From Chryseobacterium foetidum (GTDB taxonomy: Bacteria; Bacteroidota; Bacteroidia; Flavobacteriales; Weeksellaceae): a stretch of DNA of 64,000 nt. The notes beneath the pieces are model-generated. The model searched no databases, was not told the origin of the DNA, and saw only the letters and a program-made list of their open reading frames with translations. This document shows positions 51,906-61,954 of the stretch, one piece after another (positions within the stretch are counted from its first letter, which is position 1; every line of letters begins with the position of its first letter). The stretch is taken from NCBI RefSeq assembly GCF_025457425.1, contig NZ_JAMXIA010000001.1:1798001-1862000 (forward strand). Reading direction: 5' to 3'. Both the position numbers and the translations under genes were made by a program.

Positions 51906-52664
51906 CTAAGCTTTATTCAGCCACTCCGATTTTGAAAGATAATTCTGATCCGGATAATAAATAAAAAGAAGATTTCTTCCTTTGATTGTATTGATGATCG
52001 GCTGAGTCAAATCTCTAGGAACCGCCGGACAGCCCCAGCTTCTTCCTATTCTTTTATGCGTTGCGGCAAAATCTTCGCTCACGTAATCTGCACCATGCAT
52101 CACGATGGCTCTTCTGTAAGCCGCATCATTAAAACCTTTGTCCATCCCAAGAAGTTTTAAGGAATATCCGTTTCCACCGTTGTAGGTGGCATCAGTGATA
52201 TAAAAACCCATGCTGCTTTGTAAAGAACTGTCGGTATTCGAAAAATTGGTGGCAAATTCTTCACCCGTGTTTTTTCCGTGGGCTACAAGAGAATTAAACA
52301 GCACTTTCTTATCGTTCAGATCAATCACCCAAAGCCTTTTCGTATTGGATGACATAGAAAAATCGCAAACAGTAAGCAAATGTGAATTTTCATTAAGTAG
52401 ACCCGCCTTTTTCATATTTTCAAAACCAGTCAGCGCTTTGGAGAACACTTCAAAATTCAATTCATGTTCAGGCGCGAAAGCAATAGATTTGTAAAGTTCT
52501 TCGGAAGTTGATGTTTCAGATTTTTCTGATGATTTCAGATTAACAATCTTTTCAGATTTTTTTTCTTCACTCATTTTAAAATTTTCTTTTTTATCTGCTG
52601 GAGAAAGATAAAACGAGGTCGTCACTACATACACTACACTTAATACACTATACAATAACTTCAT
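51906..52664 (-). CDS. Exported L,D-transpeptidase-like protein (YkuD_2 type)
   Basis: The 252-residue protein has an N-terminal membrane or signal segment (residues 3-20), a Ser/Lys/Glu-rich linker to about residue 60, and a catalytic domain with VIDLNDKKVLFNSLVAHGKN, a histidine in RAIVMHGADY (about 190) and the catalytic cysteine in RSWGCPAVPRDL (about 216). It probably cross-links or trims peptidoglycan in the periplasm. It is a single gene. Confidence 0.88.
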   Translation of the reverse strand: MKLLYSVLSVVYVVTTSFYLSPADKKENFKMSEEKKSEKIVNLKSSEKSETSTSEELYKSIAFAPEHELNFEVFSKALTGFENMKKAGLLNENSHLLTVCDFSMSSNTKRLWVIDLNDKKVLFNSLVAHGKNTGEEFATNFSNTDSSLQSSMGFYITDATYNGGNGYSLKLLGMDKGFNDAAYRRAIVMHGADYVSEDFAATHKRIGRSWGCPAVPRDLTQPIINTIKGRNLLFIYYPDQNYLSKSEWLNKA

Positions 52665-52782
52665 TCAATATTATGTTAAATTAAAATTGCGGAGACAAAT
52701 TTATAAAAACATAATTATCAAATACTTAACATTGGAATAGTTTAACTCAATTTAAGAAACATTAACAACCGGAAAAAGTGAA

Positions 52783-53232
52783 TTATTTCCCTGATTCTGA
52801 ATCCCCTACAAACTCCAGACTTATAGAATTCATGCAGTATCGCGTGCCTGTGGGAGCCGGCCCGTCATTGAAAACATGACCCAAATGAGAATCACAACGT
52901 TTGCAAACAACTTCTATTCTTTCCATACCGTGAGAAGAATCCCGATTATATTTTACTCCGTTTTTATCAGCTTCAAAAAAACTTGGCCATCCGCAGCTGC
53001 TCATAAATTTCTGGTTGGAACGGAAGAGATGATTCCCACAAACGGCACAGTAATATTCTCCGGGCTCATCAAACTCATTGTATTTTCCTGTAAAAGGTCT
53101 TTCTGTGGCGGCTTCACGTGAAATCGCATACAATTCTGGTGAAAGAATTTTTCTCCATTCGTCATTGGAAATATTCAGTTTTTCAGTTTCTGTTCTTGAG
53201 TAATATGGATTGTTTTTTGCTTGGTCTTGCAT
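52783..53232 (-). CDS. msrB: Peptide-methionine (R)-S-oxide reductase
   Basis: The 149-residue enzyme reduces methionine R-sulfoxide in proteins. It has the zinc-binding cysteines C62 and C65 (CAVC) and C110 and C113 (CKRC), the substrate motif CGWPSFFEA (80-88), LGHVFNDGP and the catalytic C133 in RYCMNSISLEF. No signal peptide, so it is cytoplasmic and not a fusion with MsrA. Confidence 0.96.
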   Translation of the reverse strand: MQDQAKNNPYYSRTETEKLNISNDEWRKILSPELYAISREAATERPFTGKYNEFDEPGEYYCAVCGNHLFRSNQKFMSSCGWPSFFEADKNGVKYNRDSSHGMERIEVVCKRCDSHLGHVFNDGPAPTGTRYCMNSISLEFVGDSESGK

Positions 53233-53272
53233 AAGATTTAATTTAAAAATTGATTTTATTAACGCAAATATT

Positions 53273-53529
53273 TAACCACAAATCGAAGATTCGACGAAGT
53301 CAAAAGGCACAAAAGTCATTTTCTCTGTTTAGTGCTGTCGTAATTCAGTTTTTAAAGTTCACAAAATGTAATAGTTAAAATTAGATAACGCTGATAAACT
53401 TATCACCTAAAAACTTAGTGCGAAATGTTAAGATTTAAACATTAAATAATGCAAAAGACTTATTTGATCTTTTCACCGTTCACTTATAAACTTAAATTTC
53501 AACTATACCTTTTGTGACTTTTGTGGTAA
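53273..53529. repeat. Imperfect long palindrome of the ACCACAA...TTGTGGT type
   Basis: The gap between msrB and DUF445 begins with AACCACAAATCGAAG and ends with CTTTTGTGACTTTTGTGGT, whose complement resembles the first arm. It is related to the element at 16946-17026. A -7-like TAAATTTG lies at 53549-53556. Confidence 0.45.
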
Positions 53530-53561
53530 AATACAATACCAAATTTACTAAATTTGAGGAT

Positions 53562-54806
53562 ATGAATGATGAACTGAAAAGAAAACAACTCAATAAATAC
53601 AAGGCTTTTGCTACGGGACTCTTTGTTTTGATGGCAATTATCTTCGTTGTTACCACTATTTTACAGAAGACCCACGATTCTCATTGGATCGGCTACGTCC
53701 GTGCTTTTTCTGAAGCAGCAATGGTAGGCGCTTTGGCAGATTGGTTTGCGGTGACAGCACTTTTCCGTCATCCGCTCGGGTTGCCGATTCCGCATACAAA
53801 TCTGATTGAAAACAGTAAAGAAAAACTGGGAGATAATCTGGGAAGTTTCGTGGTTTCTAATTTCCTTTCGCCTCAAACCATCCGTCCTTATATTCAGAAA
53901 ATCAAAATATCCAACTTTGTGGGAGAATGGCTGACGAAAGAAAGAAATCAGGAAGTTTTGATTAAAAATCTTTCGGATATAATCTTGGATATTCTGAATA
54001 AACTGGATGATGCTGAAGTCAGCCGTTTTATCAGTAAAAAAGTGAGCGAAATGACCGATGATATTCAGCTGAATAAAATTTTAGGCAACGGAATCATATA
54101 TCTTTTAGACAAAAACGACCATCAGAAAATCGTAACCAATCTTTCAAAACAAATCAAAGAATATTTGATTGAAAATGATGAGATGATTAAAGAAAGGGTG
54201 AAAAAAGGAAGTTATTCTTTCATTCCATCTTTTGTAGACAAAAAAATTGCTGAGAAAATTGCAAGCGGGCTATCTGATTTCTTCCGCGAAATAGAGGAAG
54301 ATACCAACCACGAAATCAGAACTTTAATTACAGAAAAAATTTATGAGTTTTCAAATGATTTAAAAGAAGATCCAAAGTGGATTGATGAGTTTAAAAGCAT
54401 TAAGAACGATTTTTTAAACAATCAAAAGCTTGATGAATACGCAAATGACATCTGGGTTTCAATTAAAAAAACATTGAGTACCGAACTTCAGGAAGAAGAA
54501 TCTTCATTGAAAAAATACATTACCAAAAACCTCAACGAGTTTTCTGAAAACTTAAAAACCGACGAAAAACTTCAGAATAAAATCGACAACTGGGTGAGAG
54601 TAACGGCCTACAAATACATTCTGAAAAATACGCACCAAGCCGGAAACCTCATCAGTTCCACCGTCGGAAACTGGCAGGGCAAAGAACTGAGTGAAAAACT
54701 TGAATTAGAAGTCGGTAAAGACCTGCAGTTCATTCGTGTGAACGGAACTTTGGTTGGCGGTTTGGTGGGATTGATTATTTATACTATTTCGCATTTTTTT
54801 ATTTAA
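53562..54806 (+). CDS. DUF445-family membrane protein
   Basis: I start at ATG 53562 (MNDELKRKQLNKYKAF), not the GTG at 53514, because the family begins there; the -7-like TAAATTTG ends only 5 bp upstream, so the mRNA may be almost leaderless. The 414-residue protein has an N-terminal helix (FATGLFVLMAIIFVVTTIL), VRAFSEAAMVGALADWFAVTALFRHPLGLPIPHTNLIE (the DUF445 signature), a long helical domain and a C-terminal helix LVGGLVGLIIYTISHFF. Function is not known. Confidence 0.88.
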   Translation: MNDELKRKQLNKYKAFATGLFVLMAIIFVVTTILQKTHDSHWIGYVRAFSEAAMVGALADWFAVTALFRHPLGLPIPHTNLIENSKEKLGDNLGSFVVSNFLSPQTIRPYIQKIKISNFVGEWLTKERNQEVLIKNLSDIILDILNKLDDAEVSRFISKKVSEMTDDIQLNKILGNGIIYLLDKNDHQKIVTNLSKQIKEYLIENDEMIKERVKKGSYSFIPSFVDKKIAEKIASGLSDFFREIEEDTNHEIRTLITEKIYEFSNDLKEDPKWIDEFKSIKNDFLNNQKLDEYANDIWVSIKKTLSTELQEEESSLKKYITKNLNEFSENLKTDEKLQNKIDNWVRVTAYKYILKNTHQAGNLISSTVGNWQGKELSEKLELEVGKDLQFIRVNGTLVGGLVGLIIYTISHFFI

Positions 54807-54936
54807 AATTCTCACGCAGATTGAGCAGATTTTTACAGATCATTTAATTTTACGATCTGTTAAGTCAATCTGGAGACTTTAAAAACAAAAAATCAAAACC
54901 TCATCGATTTTGCTTTTTTATCTTGTCTTTAAGTTT

Positions 54937-56391
54937 TTATATTTCGTTTATCCACAGGTAAATATCCTGTTCAGAAGGAATATTGATTTTTTTTCTCAGT
55001 CTGCTTTTTCGGGTTTGCACGGTTCTTACCGTGACGAAAGTATAATCAGCAATATCTTTTGTAGAAAAATTGAGTTTTAGTAAAGCACAAAACCGCAAAT
55101 CTTCACTGTTGATTTCGGGATATAATTCTTTTAAATTTTCGGTAAATTCGGGGTAAACTTCCTGGAAACGGGTTAGAAATTCGGGTTTGTTTTCTTTGGC
55201 CAATTGCACAATTTCTTCGAAGGATTCATTCACTTTTTGTTTTAAATCTTGGTTTTCTATTTCTTTTTCTTGAATTATGATTTCTTTATCTTTTGCCTCT
55301 TCAACATATTTCTTGCGAGTGAGAAGCCATGTAATAAAAAATAAAATGAGGGATATCAAAAAGATAATATAGAGGCTTGTTTTAGATTCTTCTTCGGCCA
55401 TTTTATTTTCCTTCAGAACTTTTTTTAAAGGAATTTCTTGATTTCTCTTTTTTATCACTTCTATACTGTCATTGATGAAAGTATATTTTTCCAGATATTC
55501 TTTTTCCTTTTTCCCGTCGCCAATTGCTTTGTAGGCTTCGTAGAGCAGTTTGTAATCTTCTTTAATTTCGCTGGGGTTATTAATTTTTTTATAGATTTTA
55601 AGAGATTCATTGTAAAAAGAAATGGCTTTTTCATAATCCTTTTGATAAAAATGATATCTACCGTTCATTCTTTCCACCAACGCTTTTTGGAACTCCCGAA
55701 ATGAGCCTTCATCATACAGCTTTTCTCCTAAGTCAAGATAATATCTTGCTGAATCTGATTTTTTCTCATACAGTATAAAATATTTTGCAAGCCGCACCGA
55801 CGTATAAGGACTCCGATAATAGTAGTGGGCTTTTTGCGCATCTTTATAATACGACTTGTACATGTTTTTCTTTTCATAAAGAAACCCTCTTGAACTATAC
55901 ATATATTCAAGATCTTTATTTTCACCTTTTATGACTTCTAAAATTGAAATGGCTTTGCCATAATTTTCCAATGCAAGCGATTCATAATCTAAATAATCAT
56001 AATTTCTTGCATATTGGGCATAGATTTTTGCCTCTATAAGTGGATTTTTAAAGCTTTTATTGGTAGCTTCTGCAAGCTCAAGATATTCAAAACTTTCTTT
56101 TATTCTGTAAAGCGTCATGCAAATATTTGCGGCAACTACATAAGCTTCACTTTTTCCTTTTTTATCATTTAAAGATTCATAATTTTTAATGACTTTTTTA
56201 CATAAAAGTAAAGATTTTTCCACCTCTGCCGAACCTCTTAATCTTGGAATTTCTTTTTGCAATAAAGAATCTGTTTCTTTTTTTGAAATTTGGGAAAAGC
56301 AAAAATTGACAACAAAAAGCAGTACAAAAATGAATTTGAACCTTGATGGTATGAAAGAAGTTGGTGCTTTTTTAGAAAACATAAGTCTCAA
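54937..56391 (-). CDS. TPR sensor with a C-terminal LuxR-like helix-turn-helix, membrane-anchored
   Basis: The 484-residue protein has a signal or membrane segment (residues 18-34), a periplasmic TPR domain (about 40-310), a membrane helix (about 342-362), a coiled coil (EAKDKEIIIQEKEIENQDLKQ) and a cytoplasmic LuxR-type HTH at the end (LKLNFSTKDIADYTFVTVRTVQTRKSRLRKKI). Such Bacteroidota proteins link an outside signal to transcription in one chain. The signal is unknown. It lies downstream of three exported-protein genes on the same strand and might control them. Confidence 0.85.
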   Translation of the reverse strand: MRLMFSKKAPTSFIPSRFKFIFVLLFVVNFCFSQISKKETDSLLQKEIPRLRGSAEVEKSLLLCKKVIKNYESLNDKKGKSEAYVVAANICMTLYRIKESFEYLELAEATNKSFKNPLIEAKIYAQYARNYDYLDYESLALENYGKAISILEVIKGENKDLEYMYSSRGFLYEKKNMYKSYYKDAQKAHYYYRSPYTSVRLAKYFILYEKKSDSARYYLDLGEKLYDEGSFREFQKALVERMNGRYHFYQKDYEKAISFYNESLKIYKKINNPSEIKEDYKLLYEAYKAIGDGKKEKEYLEKYTFINDSIEVIKKRNQEIPLKKVLKENKMAEEESKTSLYIIFLISLILFFITWLLTRKKYVEEAKDKEIIIQEKEIENQDLKQKVNESFEEIVQLAKENKPEFLTRFQEVYPEFTENLKELYPEINSEDLRFCALLKLNFSTKDIADYTFVTVRTVQTRKSRLRKKINIPSEQDIYLWINEI

Positions 56392-56474
56392 AATTACTAA
56401 AATAGGATATAAATTAAAAAAAACCGACCAATTTTAATGGCCGGTTGATAACATTTTTTTATGTTTTTATTAAA

Positions 56475-57044
56475 TTAAGGCTTCCAAAACGTCCATTTTT
56501 GCCCGTTAAAAACAATCAATCGGTGTTTATCCGATGTTGCTCCTTTCAAAAAAGCCATCATTCCCGGAGAAGGATTTTTGATGGTCGCATAACTGGAAAC
56601 TATTGGCAAAACCATTGCTTTGTCGGAGGATTCCAACACCAAAACGCCTTCTGTAGATGTAGTTGCATTTCCGATAATGGCTTTTGCTCCCGCTATATCT
56701 GCAAGTGGGGCAGCTTGCGGATCTTTTACCAAAGCTTCTACCGCAGAAGAATATCCAGATTCTACGCTGAGGTCGCTCCAACCTGTGTTTTCGTTTTTTA
56801 CTTTTACTTTGTACTGCCCTGTCGCAGAAACATCAAAAATTAAAGTTCCGCCTTTGGCATCGTTGGCGCCTGTGGGTACGGTTTCTACATAAGGAAGAAT
56901 AATTCCCTTATCGTCATCTGTCCCGAATTCCAATAAAACGGAAGTGCTGCTGACATTTCCTGCTGAATTTGTTGCCCCAATTCTTACCTGCGAAAAAGCA
57001 AGTGCAGATATGGATAGCGTGAGTGTAATTACTATTTTTTTCAT
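56475..57044 (-). CDS. Exported protein of unknown function
   Basis: The 189-residue protein has a signal peptide (cleavage after AFSQ, residue 19), then GATNSAGNVSSTSVLLEFGTDDDKGIILPYVETVP and a C-terminal MMAFLKGATSDKHRLIVFNGQKWTFW. Its tail (VGM/PGMMxF...) resembles the C-terminal part of the larger neighbour at 57112-59439. It is probably surface-exposed or secreted. I do not recognise a defined family. Confidence 0.75.
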   Translation of the reverse strand: MKKIVITLTLSISALAFSQVRIGATNSAGNVSSTSVLLEFGTDDDKGIILPYVETVPTGANDAKGGTLIFDVSATGQYKVKVKNENTGWSDLSVESGYSSAVEALVKDPQAAPLADIAGAKAIIGNATTSTEGVLVLESSDKAMVLPIVSSYATIKNPSPGMMAFLKGATSDKHRLIVFNGQKWTFWKP

Positions 57045-57111
57045 AATTTTTTCTTTTTTAAGTAACCTTTTGAAAGTTGGAATTTAGTTTTGATTAAATT
57101 ATCCGTCATTA

Positions 57112-59439
57112 TTAAGGGCAACCTTGAGTGTTGAAGCATTTCCAACCTTCACCTGTCCCCGGTCCTGTATAGATTTTCAGACAGCCTTTGCCACTATCTG
57201 CAAAAGTATCAAATACCATCATTCCCACAACTGGATTGGTAATCTTGTTTATGTGGTTGATTGCAGAACTTTGTGCAGGATCGCTCGTCATTCGGGTAAT
57301 CACAAAACCTTTACTTTTACTTTCCAAAACGGTGAAAGCAGAGTTTTTGTTCATTGGCCAATCGCTTGCTGTATTATTTGTTCCTGAACTTGTTTTTCCT
57401 GCTCTTCCAAGAGTTGTGATACCGTGTTTCACCGGGTACGTTGCTCCTGTAACCAAGGTTGGGTCTTCATAACAAACTGCGCAATATTCGCCGGCAATTT
57501 TGGAAATGGTGTACGCTCCCTGCATCGCATCATCAGTGAATTCAAATACAACACGTGATACTTTTTTTCCGTGAAAATTAACATTCACAGTTCCTTCGCG
57601 TGTTCCAGAGGCAGCTTCAAAAACAACAGGATATTGAGCATCATAAAAACTGTTGCCAGAAACGCCAATATTTGCAGGGTTATAAATAGAGTAATTTGCA
57701 GGTGTTAAGGTAATGAGGCTGTTGTTTTCATCATAAGCATTTACCTTTACCCTATCGCCATAGTCTATATCGCTTAATGTGAATGATAACAAACTAATTG
57801 GTGTATTAAAAGACAGCGTACTCACAATTTTTTGTGATTCCGGAAGCCCAGATGATTGATTATGTCCTATTTGAATACCGGTTTCGCCATTATAATGATC
57901 ATCCGAAATTCTATTGGGAGTAAACAAAGATGCAGCCAAGGTAGTTGTATGGGTAAGACTCAATCTGTTATTTCCGATGCTGATATTGTTGTTGGCAAAT
58001 ACAGCTTCGGATTTTGCAGTTCCGTTATTGTATGGGGTTAAATTTGCCATTACTACAGGACAGCCATTTGCGTTTGTAATGGTAATTCTTCCATCTTCTA
58101 CCTCACCTCCAAATACAGAACCTGTTGGGAGTATGATATCTGCATTGTTTTTAGCAATTCTTAATCTGTAATAGGTTTCCCCAGCAGAAAGTCCAGATAA
58201 TCCTGACCAGCTTAGAATGGCATTTGTTGCACCATTTGGTACAGCCACTGATACAGCTTCGGAAGCATCGAAAGTTCCGTTTCTATTAAAATCGATCCAA
58301 CCTCTCAATGTTGCGCCAGTTCCTGTAGAATTTACTACCGGTACCGTGATTGTATAAGTGTTAGTAGCTGTAGTAAGTGCGGGAAATACCATACTGTTTT
58401 CATCATTTATATTATTATTGTCATCACCGTTTGCATCGGCATTAGGATAAGCGTCGAATTCTAAATCTATTGTGCTGCCAATCATTAGTGATGCGGTATT
58501 GTTTGTAGCATCATACTGAGAAGCGGTGTGACGAGGTCCGTTTGAAGAAAGCAAGGTTTTATAGCTATCGGGTGCATCTCCGAAATCAGATATTGCAAAA
58601 GGATTCAGTGGGTAAGCACAACTTGCCAAATCTCCTTGCCCTCCCATTGGAGATATATTTCCTATTTCTGAAACGGTAAAATTGTTATTCATACGGAACA
58701 ATTTCGTTCCGTTAGAAATATATAATTCTCCTGCCGAATTGAAAGAAATACCATTTGGATTTTCCCCCATATTTTGCTTCAGAACCTGCTCTAATACCAA
58801 AGGTGTAGACCCCATACTTGTTTGCGGAACTGCACTTTTTACTCTAAACACATACGCTGTTGGTGAACCGTTGCCACCTGCTAAAATCCATAAGTTGCCA
58901 TTTCCATCCATTGCAATATCACCACCGGCATTGTCATTCAAAAGGGTATTAAGGCTAACTCCGTTTTGATTGACATAGTTACTAGCTATGGTTGCCCATG
59001 TATTATTGGTAATGCTATAATATTTCAAAACATTGGTCGAAGTTATTGCATAATATCCCAGTCCATCATTGGTTGCCGTACCTCTAAAAATTGTTCCGGT
59101 AGTTCCTGCTAAAGTTGCGTACGTATTGGTAGTAGGATCATAACTTACAAATGTATTATTTGTGGAAGCGGTTCCTTGAACCTGAACGTAATAAAATTTA
59201 CCCGTTGCATTGCTATATCCTAAAGCATTCGGGCCGTTTGTACCTGTTGGTGTTGCCGGATGTGGTGTGGTATTGATGACTGTGCCTAATGCGGCAGAAG
59301 TTAGCGGATTACTAAATGCTCTTATCTCCCCAGTTGTAGCACTTAAACTATAAGTTTTCCCTTCGCAATCAAATTGAGCATGTCCGAGATTAAAACTGAT
59401 TAACTGAAAAATCAGTATCAAAAAAAAATTTGTTTTCAT
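57112..59439 (-). CDS. Large secreted protein with GEVED domain
   Basis: The 775-residue protein has a signal peptide (cleavage near AQF, residue 22). An N-terminal half (about 25-280) resembles repeated beta-propeller blades (GALGYSNATGKFYYVQV, GGDIAMDGNGNLWILAGG). A GEVED domain follows (about 285-455: ISDFGDAPDSYKTL...GWIDFNRNGTFDASEAV...GEVEDGRITI). The last ~130 residues end in GKGCLKIYTGPGTGEGWKCFNTQGCP. No type IX sorting domain is seen at the very end. Substrate or ligand unknown. Confidence 0.82.
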   Translation of the reverse strand: MKTNFFLILIFQLISFNLGHAQFDCEGKTYSLSATTGEIRAFSNPLTSAALGTVINTTPHPATPTGTNGPNALGYSNATGKFYYVQVQGTASTNNTFVSYDPTTNTYATLAGTTGTIFRGTATNDGLGYYAITSTNVLKYYSITNNTWATIASNYVNQNGVSLNTLLNDNAGGDIAMDGNGNLWILAGGNGSPTAYVFRVKSAVPQTSMGSTPLVLEQVLKQNMGENPNGISFNSAGELYISNGTKLFRMNNNFTVSEIGNISPMGGQGDLASCAYPLNPFAISDFGDAPDSYKTLLSSNGPRHTASQYDATNNTASLMIGSTIDLEFDAYPNADANGDDNNNINDENSMVFPALTTATNTYTITVPVVNSTGTGATLRGWIDFNRNGTFDASEAVSVAVPNGATNAILSWSGLSGLSAGETYYRLRIAKNNADIILPTGSVFGGEVEDGRITITNANGCPVVMANLTPYNNGTAKSEAVFANNNISIGNNRLSLTHTTTLAASLFTPNRISDDHYNGETGIQIGHNQSSGLPESQKIVSTLSFNTPISLLSFTLSDIDYGDRVKVNAYDENNSLITLTPANYSIYNPANIGVSGNSFYDAQYPVVFEAASGTREGTVNVNFHGKKVSRVVFEFTDDAMQGAYTISKIAGEYCAVCYEDPTLVTGATYPVKHGITTLGRAGKTSSGTNNTASDWPMNKNSAFTVLESKSKGFVITRMTSDPAQSSAINHINKITNPVVGMMVFDTFADSGKGCLKIYTGPGTGEGWKCFNTQGCP

Positions 59440-59675
59440 TAAAAATTGTATAATTATTTGTGTATTTTATTGTAAAATTGATTGCTTATTGCCTTACTTT
59501 TTATTAATAGATCTTTCTTTTCTACAACAATTTGTTTTTCCAAAATCAATAATGCTTGGAAACTATATTTAGAGAGTTAACTAAGAATAAATCTCAAACT
59601 AAATACATCTCAAAAATTTATCTTCTTTACTAACAGAAAAAAATTAAGTGAAGTATTAAAAAAATATCAAAGAAT

Positions 59676-60305
59676 TTACGAAAGAGATGGCGGCGGTCTT
59701 ACCGGGAAAGCAGATTTATTCTGAACCGTAAGAATTCCTGCTCTTTTAAAATGTTCCGATGCCAACTTAATCTCTCTAAAAGAAAAAGAAGTTTTGTAAC
59801 CTTCGGAACGATTGATTTGTTTCGCATAGGTTGGCTGAAAATGCTCAGTAAAAGTAGAAATTTTCCCTATGAAAGTAAAGCGTTTTTCTAGTTTAGAAGT
59901 AGAAAATGTAAGTTTGTAGAAAGAAGGATTATCTTTTTTAGGAGCAATTTTTTCCTGAACCTTTTTTGCCGATTGCTTTTGGGCAATATGTAAAACGGAT
60001 TGTTTTTTCGGCTCGGGCTTTATATTTTTTGAAGGAAGAATTTCTACAATTTCATAATTTTCAGAAGATTCGAGATTAGAAATTTTAACCCCCGAAGAAA
60101 TGTAAATTTTACTTTTTGGGGAAGATACAGCTAAAGAATCTGGTTTCGAAACCAAAATCTCTTTTTCACCATAAACAGAAGTTCCGGCAGAAATAAAAAT
60201 CTGAGCTTGAAAACTCTGAACAAGAAAAAACAAAAAGACATAGAACAATTTACTCGTAAAAAGTAAACTGTGCCAATATTTGCCATCATTTGTGTTTTTG
60301 CTCAT
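59676..60305 (-). CDS. Exported or membrane-anchored protein of unknown function
   Basis: I start at ATG 60305 (MSKNTNDGKYW), because the longer frame from 60362 adds residues unlike a signal. The 209-residue protein has a hydrophobic segment (about residues 15-33, LFYVFLFFLVQSFQAQ) that looks like a signal peptide, then a Lys/Ser-rich region and a C-terminal RPPPSLS. I do not recognise a family. The 59440-59675 gap holds no gene and little structure. Confidence 0.62.
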   Translation of the reverse strand: MSKNTNDGKYWHSLLFTSKLFYVFLFFLVQSFQAQIFISAGTSVYGEKEILVSKPDSLAVSSPKSKIYISSGVKISNLESSENYEIVEILPSKNIKPEPKKQSVLHIAQKQSAKKVQEKIAPKKDNPSFYKLTFSTSKLEKRFTFIGKISTFTEHFQPTYAKQINRSEGYKTSFSFREIKLASEHFKRAGILTVQNKSAFPVRPPPSLS

Positions 60306-60488
60306 ATTGTGTTTTTCGTAAAGCAAAGAGAATAAAAACCTATAGAAAATACAAAAAAACACCTACGACACAGATACGCAAAAGTTACAGATATTTAAAA
60401 TTCAATCTGTTACAAAAAAAAATGAGCACCTCATCAGATAAGGTGCTCTATTCAATTTACCAGATAAATTTATTAGAAGACAGTATTT

Positions 60489-61526
60489 CTATCTGGAGAT
60501 CCTACCCGCTCTCGTCAAAATTTCTTTATTAATACCGTTAATCAACTGTGGACCTTCGTAGATAAAACCTGTATACAGCTGAACCAAAGTCGCCCCTGCA
60601 TTCAGTTTTTCAATCGCATCTTTTGCAGAGTGAATTCCACCGACTCCAATGATTGGGAACGCACGGTTGCTTTTATCCGAAAGATATTTAATCATTTTTG
60701 TACTGCGCTCACGGATAGGTTTTCCACTCAAACCACCGTTTCCGATTTGCTCTAAAGTTTCTGCAGAAGTTTTCAGGTTTTCTCTGTTGACTGATGTATT
60801 TGAAACTACAATTCCATCGATTTTTGTATCGGCAATAAGTTCAATAATCTCGTCTAATTGCTGATTGTTTAAGTCCGGAGCGATTTTTAGAAGGATCGGT
60901 TTTGGATTTACTTTAGTTTGATTAATTCCTTTCACGGCTGTTATCAACTCTCTCAGGTATTCGACATCTTCCAGTTTTGCGTGGCTGCCAACGTTGGGAC
61001 AACTTACATTCAGTACAAAATAATCTACGTAAGGATGCAGACCTTCAAAACAGTCAAGATAATCCTGTGTATAGTTTTCCGGCGTTGTATCGGTGTTTTT
61101 TCCGATGTTTCCACCGATGATGATTTTTCCTTTGTTGCCTTTCAGTTTTTGAATCGCTGCCTGCAAACCATCATTGTTGAAACCCATTCTGTTGATGATT
61201 CCACCATCTTCGATGAGACGGAATAGTCTTTTCTTAGGATTTCCGGCCTGAGCTTTTGGCGTTACCGTTCCTATTTCTACAAATCCAAATCCTAGATCAC
61301 CTAATTCATTGAATAAAACTGCATTTTTATCAAAACCAGCTGCCAACCCAACCGGATTTTTAAATTTCAATCCGAAAACTTCTCTCTCAAGACGTTTATC
61401 TTCAATAGGTTTCGGAAGGAATAATTTGGTAAGAAACCCGAAATTTTTGAGCATCGAAAAAGTAAAGTGGTGTACTTCTTCAGGATCAAATTTGAAAAGA
61501 ATTGGGCGAATGAGCGATTTGTACAT
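60489..61526 (-). CDS. pyrD: Dihydroorotate dehydrogenase, quinone type, with cysteine at the base position
   Basis: PyrD oxidises dihydroorotate to orotate in pyrimidine synthesis. The N-terminal extension ([31 protein letters not shown]) is that of class 2, membrane-bound, quinone-linked enzymes. FMN-binding and active-site motifs are [46 protein letters not shown] and IGVGGI. The catalytic base in class 2 is usually Ser in NxSSPN, but here it is C176 in NVSCPNVG, as in class 1. Confidence 0.93.
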   Translation of the reverse strand: MYKSLIRPILFKFDPEEVHHFTFSMLKNFGFLTKLFLPKPIEDKRLEREVFGLKFKNPVGLAAGFDKNAVLFNELGDLGFGFVEIGTVTPKAQAGNPKKRLFRLIEDGGIINRMGFNNDGLQAAIQKLKGNKGKIIIGGNIGKNTDTTPENYTQDYLDCFEGLHPYVDYFVLNVSCPNVGSHAKLEDVEYLRELITAVKGINQTKVNPKPILLKIAPDLNNQQLDEIIELIADTKIDGIVVSNTSVNRENLKTSAETLEQIGNGGLSGKPIRERSTKMIKYLSDKSNRAFPIIGVGGIHSAKDAIEKLNAGATLVQLYTGFIYEGPQLINGINKEILTRAGRISR

Positions 61527-61837
61527 TGAAAAAAAGTTTTACAAAAATAATCATTTTAAAATTAACGGATTATTGATGTAGGATACTTTTTCTCGAATAT
61601 GAATTTTACGAATTCTTTTACGAGTTATGGAAATCTGCACGATCTGTAAAATTTGCATGAGAATTTATCGCAAAGTTTATTAGCAAACTTTTTATTTTAA
61701 GAGACAAAGGCAAATAAAATTTGCTTCACGAAGCGTGAACGTTAGCTTACTGATCAACTTGCTGATCATTCTTTATTCCTTGAGGTTGTAAAAATGAATA
61801 TAAAACTTTGCGTTAAAAAAGCTACTGCTGAAAATTC

Positions 61838-61938
61838 GTCACTTCGAGTAACGCAGCAAAGCGGAGTGTATCGAGAAGTTTGCGCGATGTTCTCGATACA
61901 TTTTTCTCCATTTCATTACGAAAAACACTCGAACTGAC
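61838..61938. repeat. Nested palindromic intergenic element
   Basis: Outer arms GTCACTTCGAGT (61838-61849) and ACTCGAACTGAC (61927-61938) pair with one mismatch; inner arms TGTATCGAGAA (61867-61877) and TTCTCGATACA (61890-61900) are perfect. It lies in the 428-bp gap between pyrD and the TruC-like gene, which otherwise has only a second short repeat near 61741-61770 (ACGAAGCGTGAACG, GATCAACTTGCTGATC). Confidence 0.6.
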
Positions 61939-61954
61939 GGAAATTTTGTTACAA

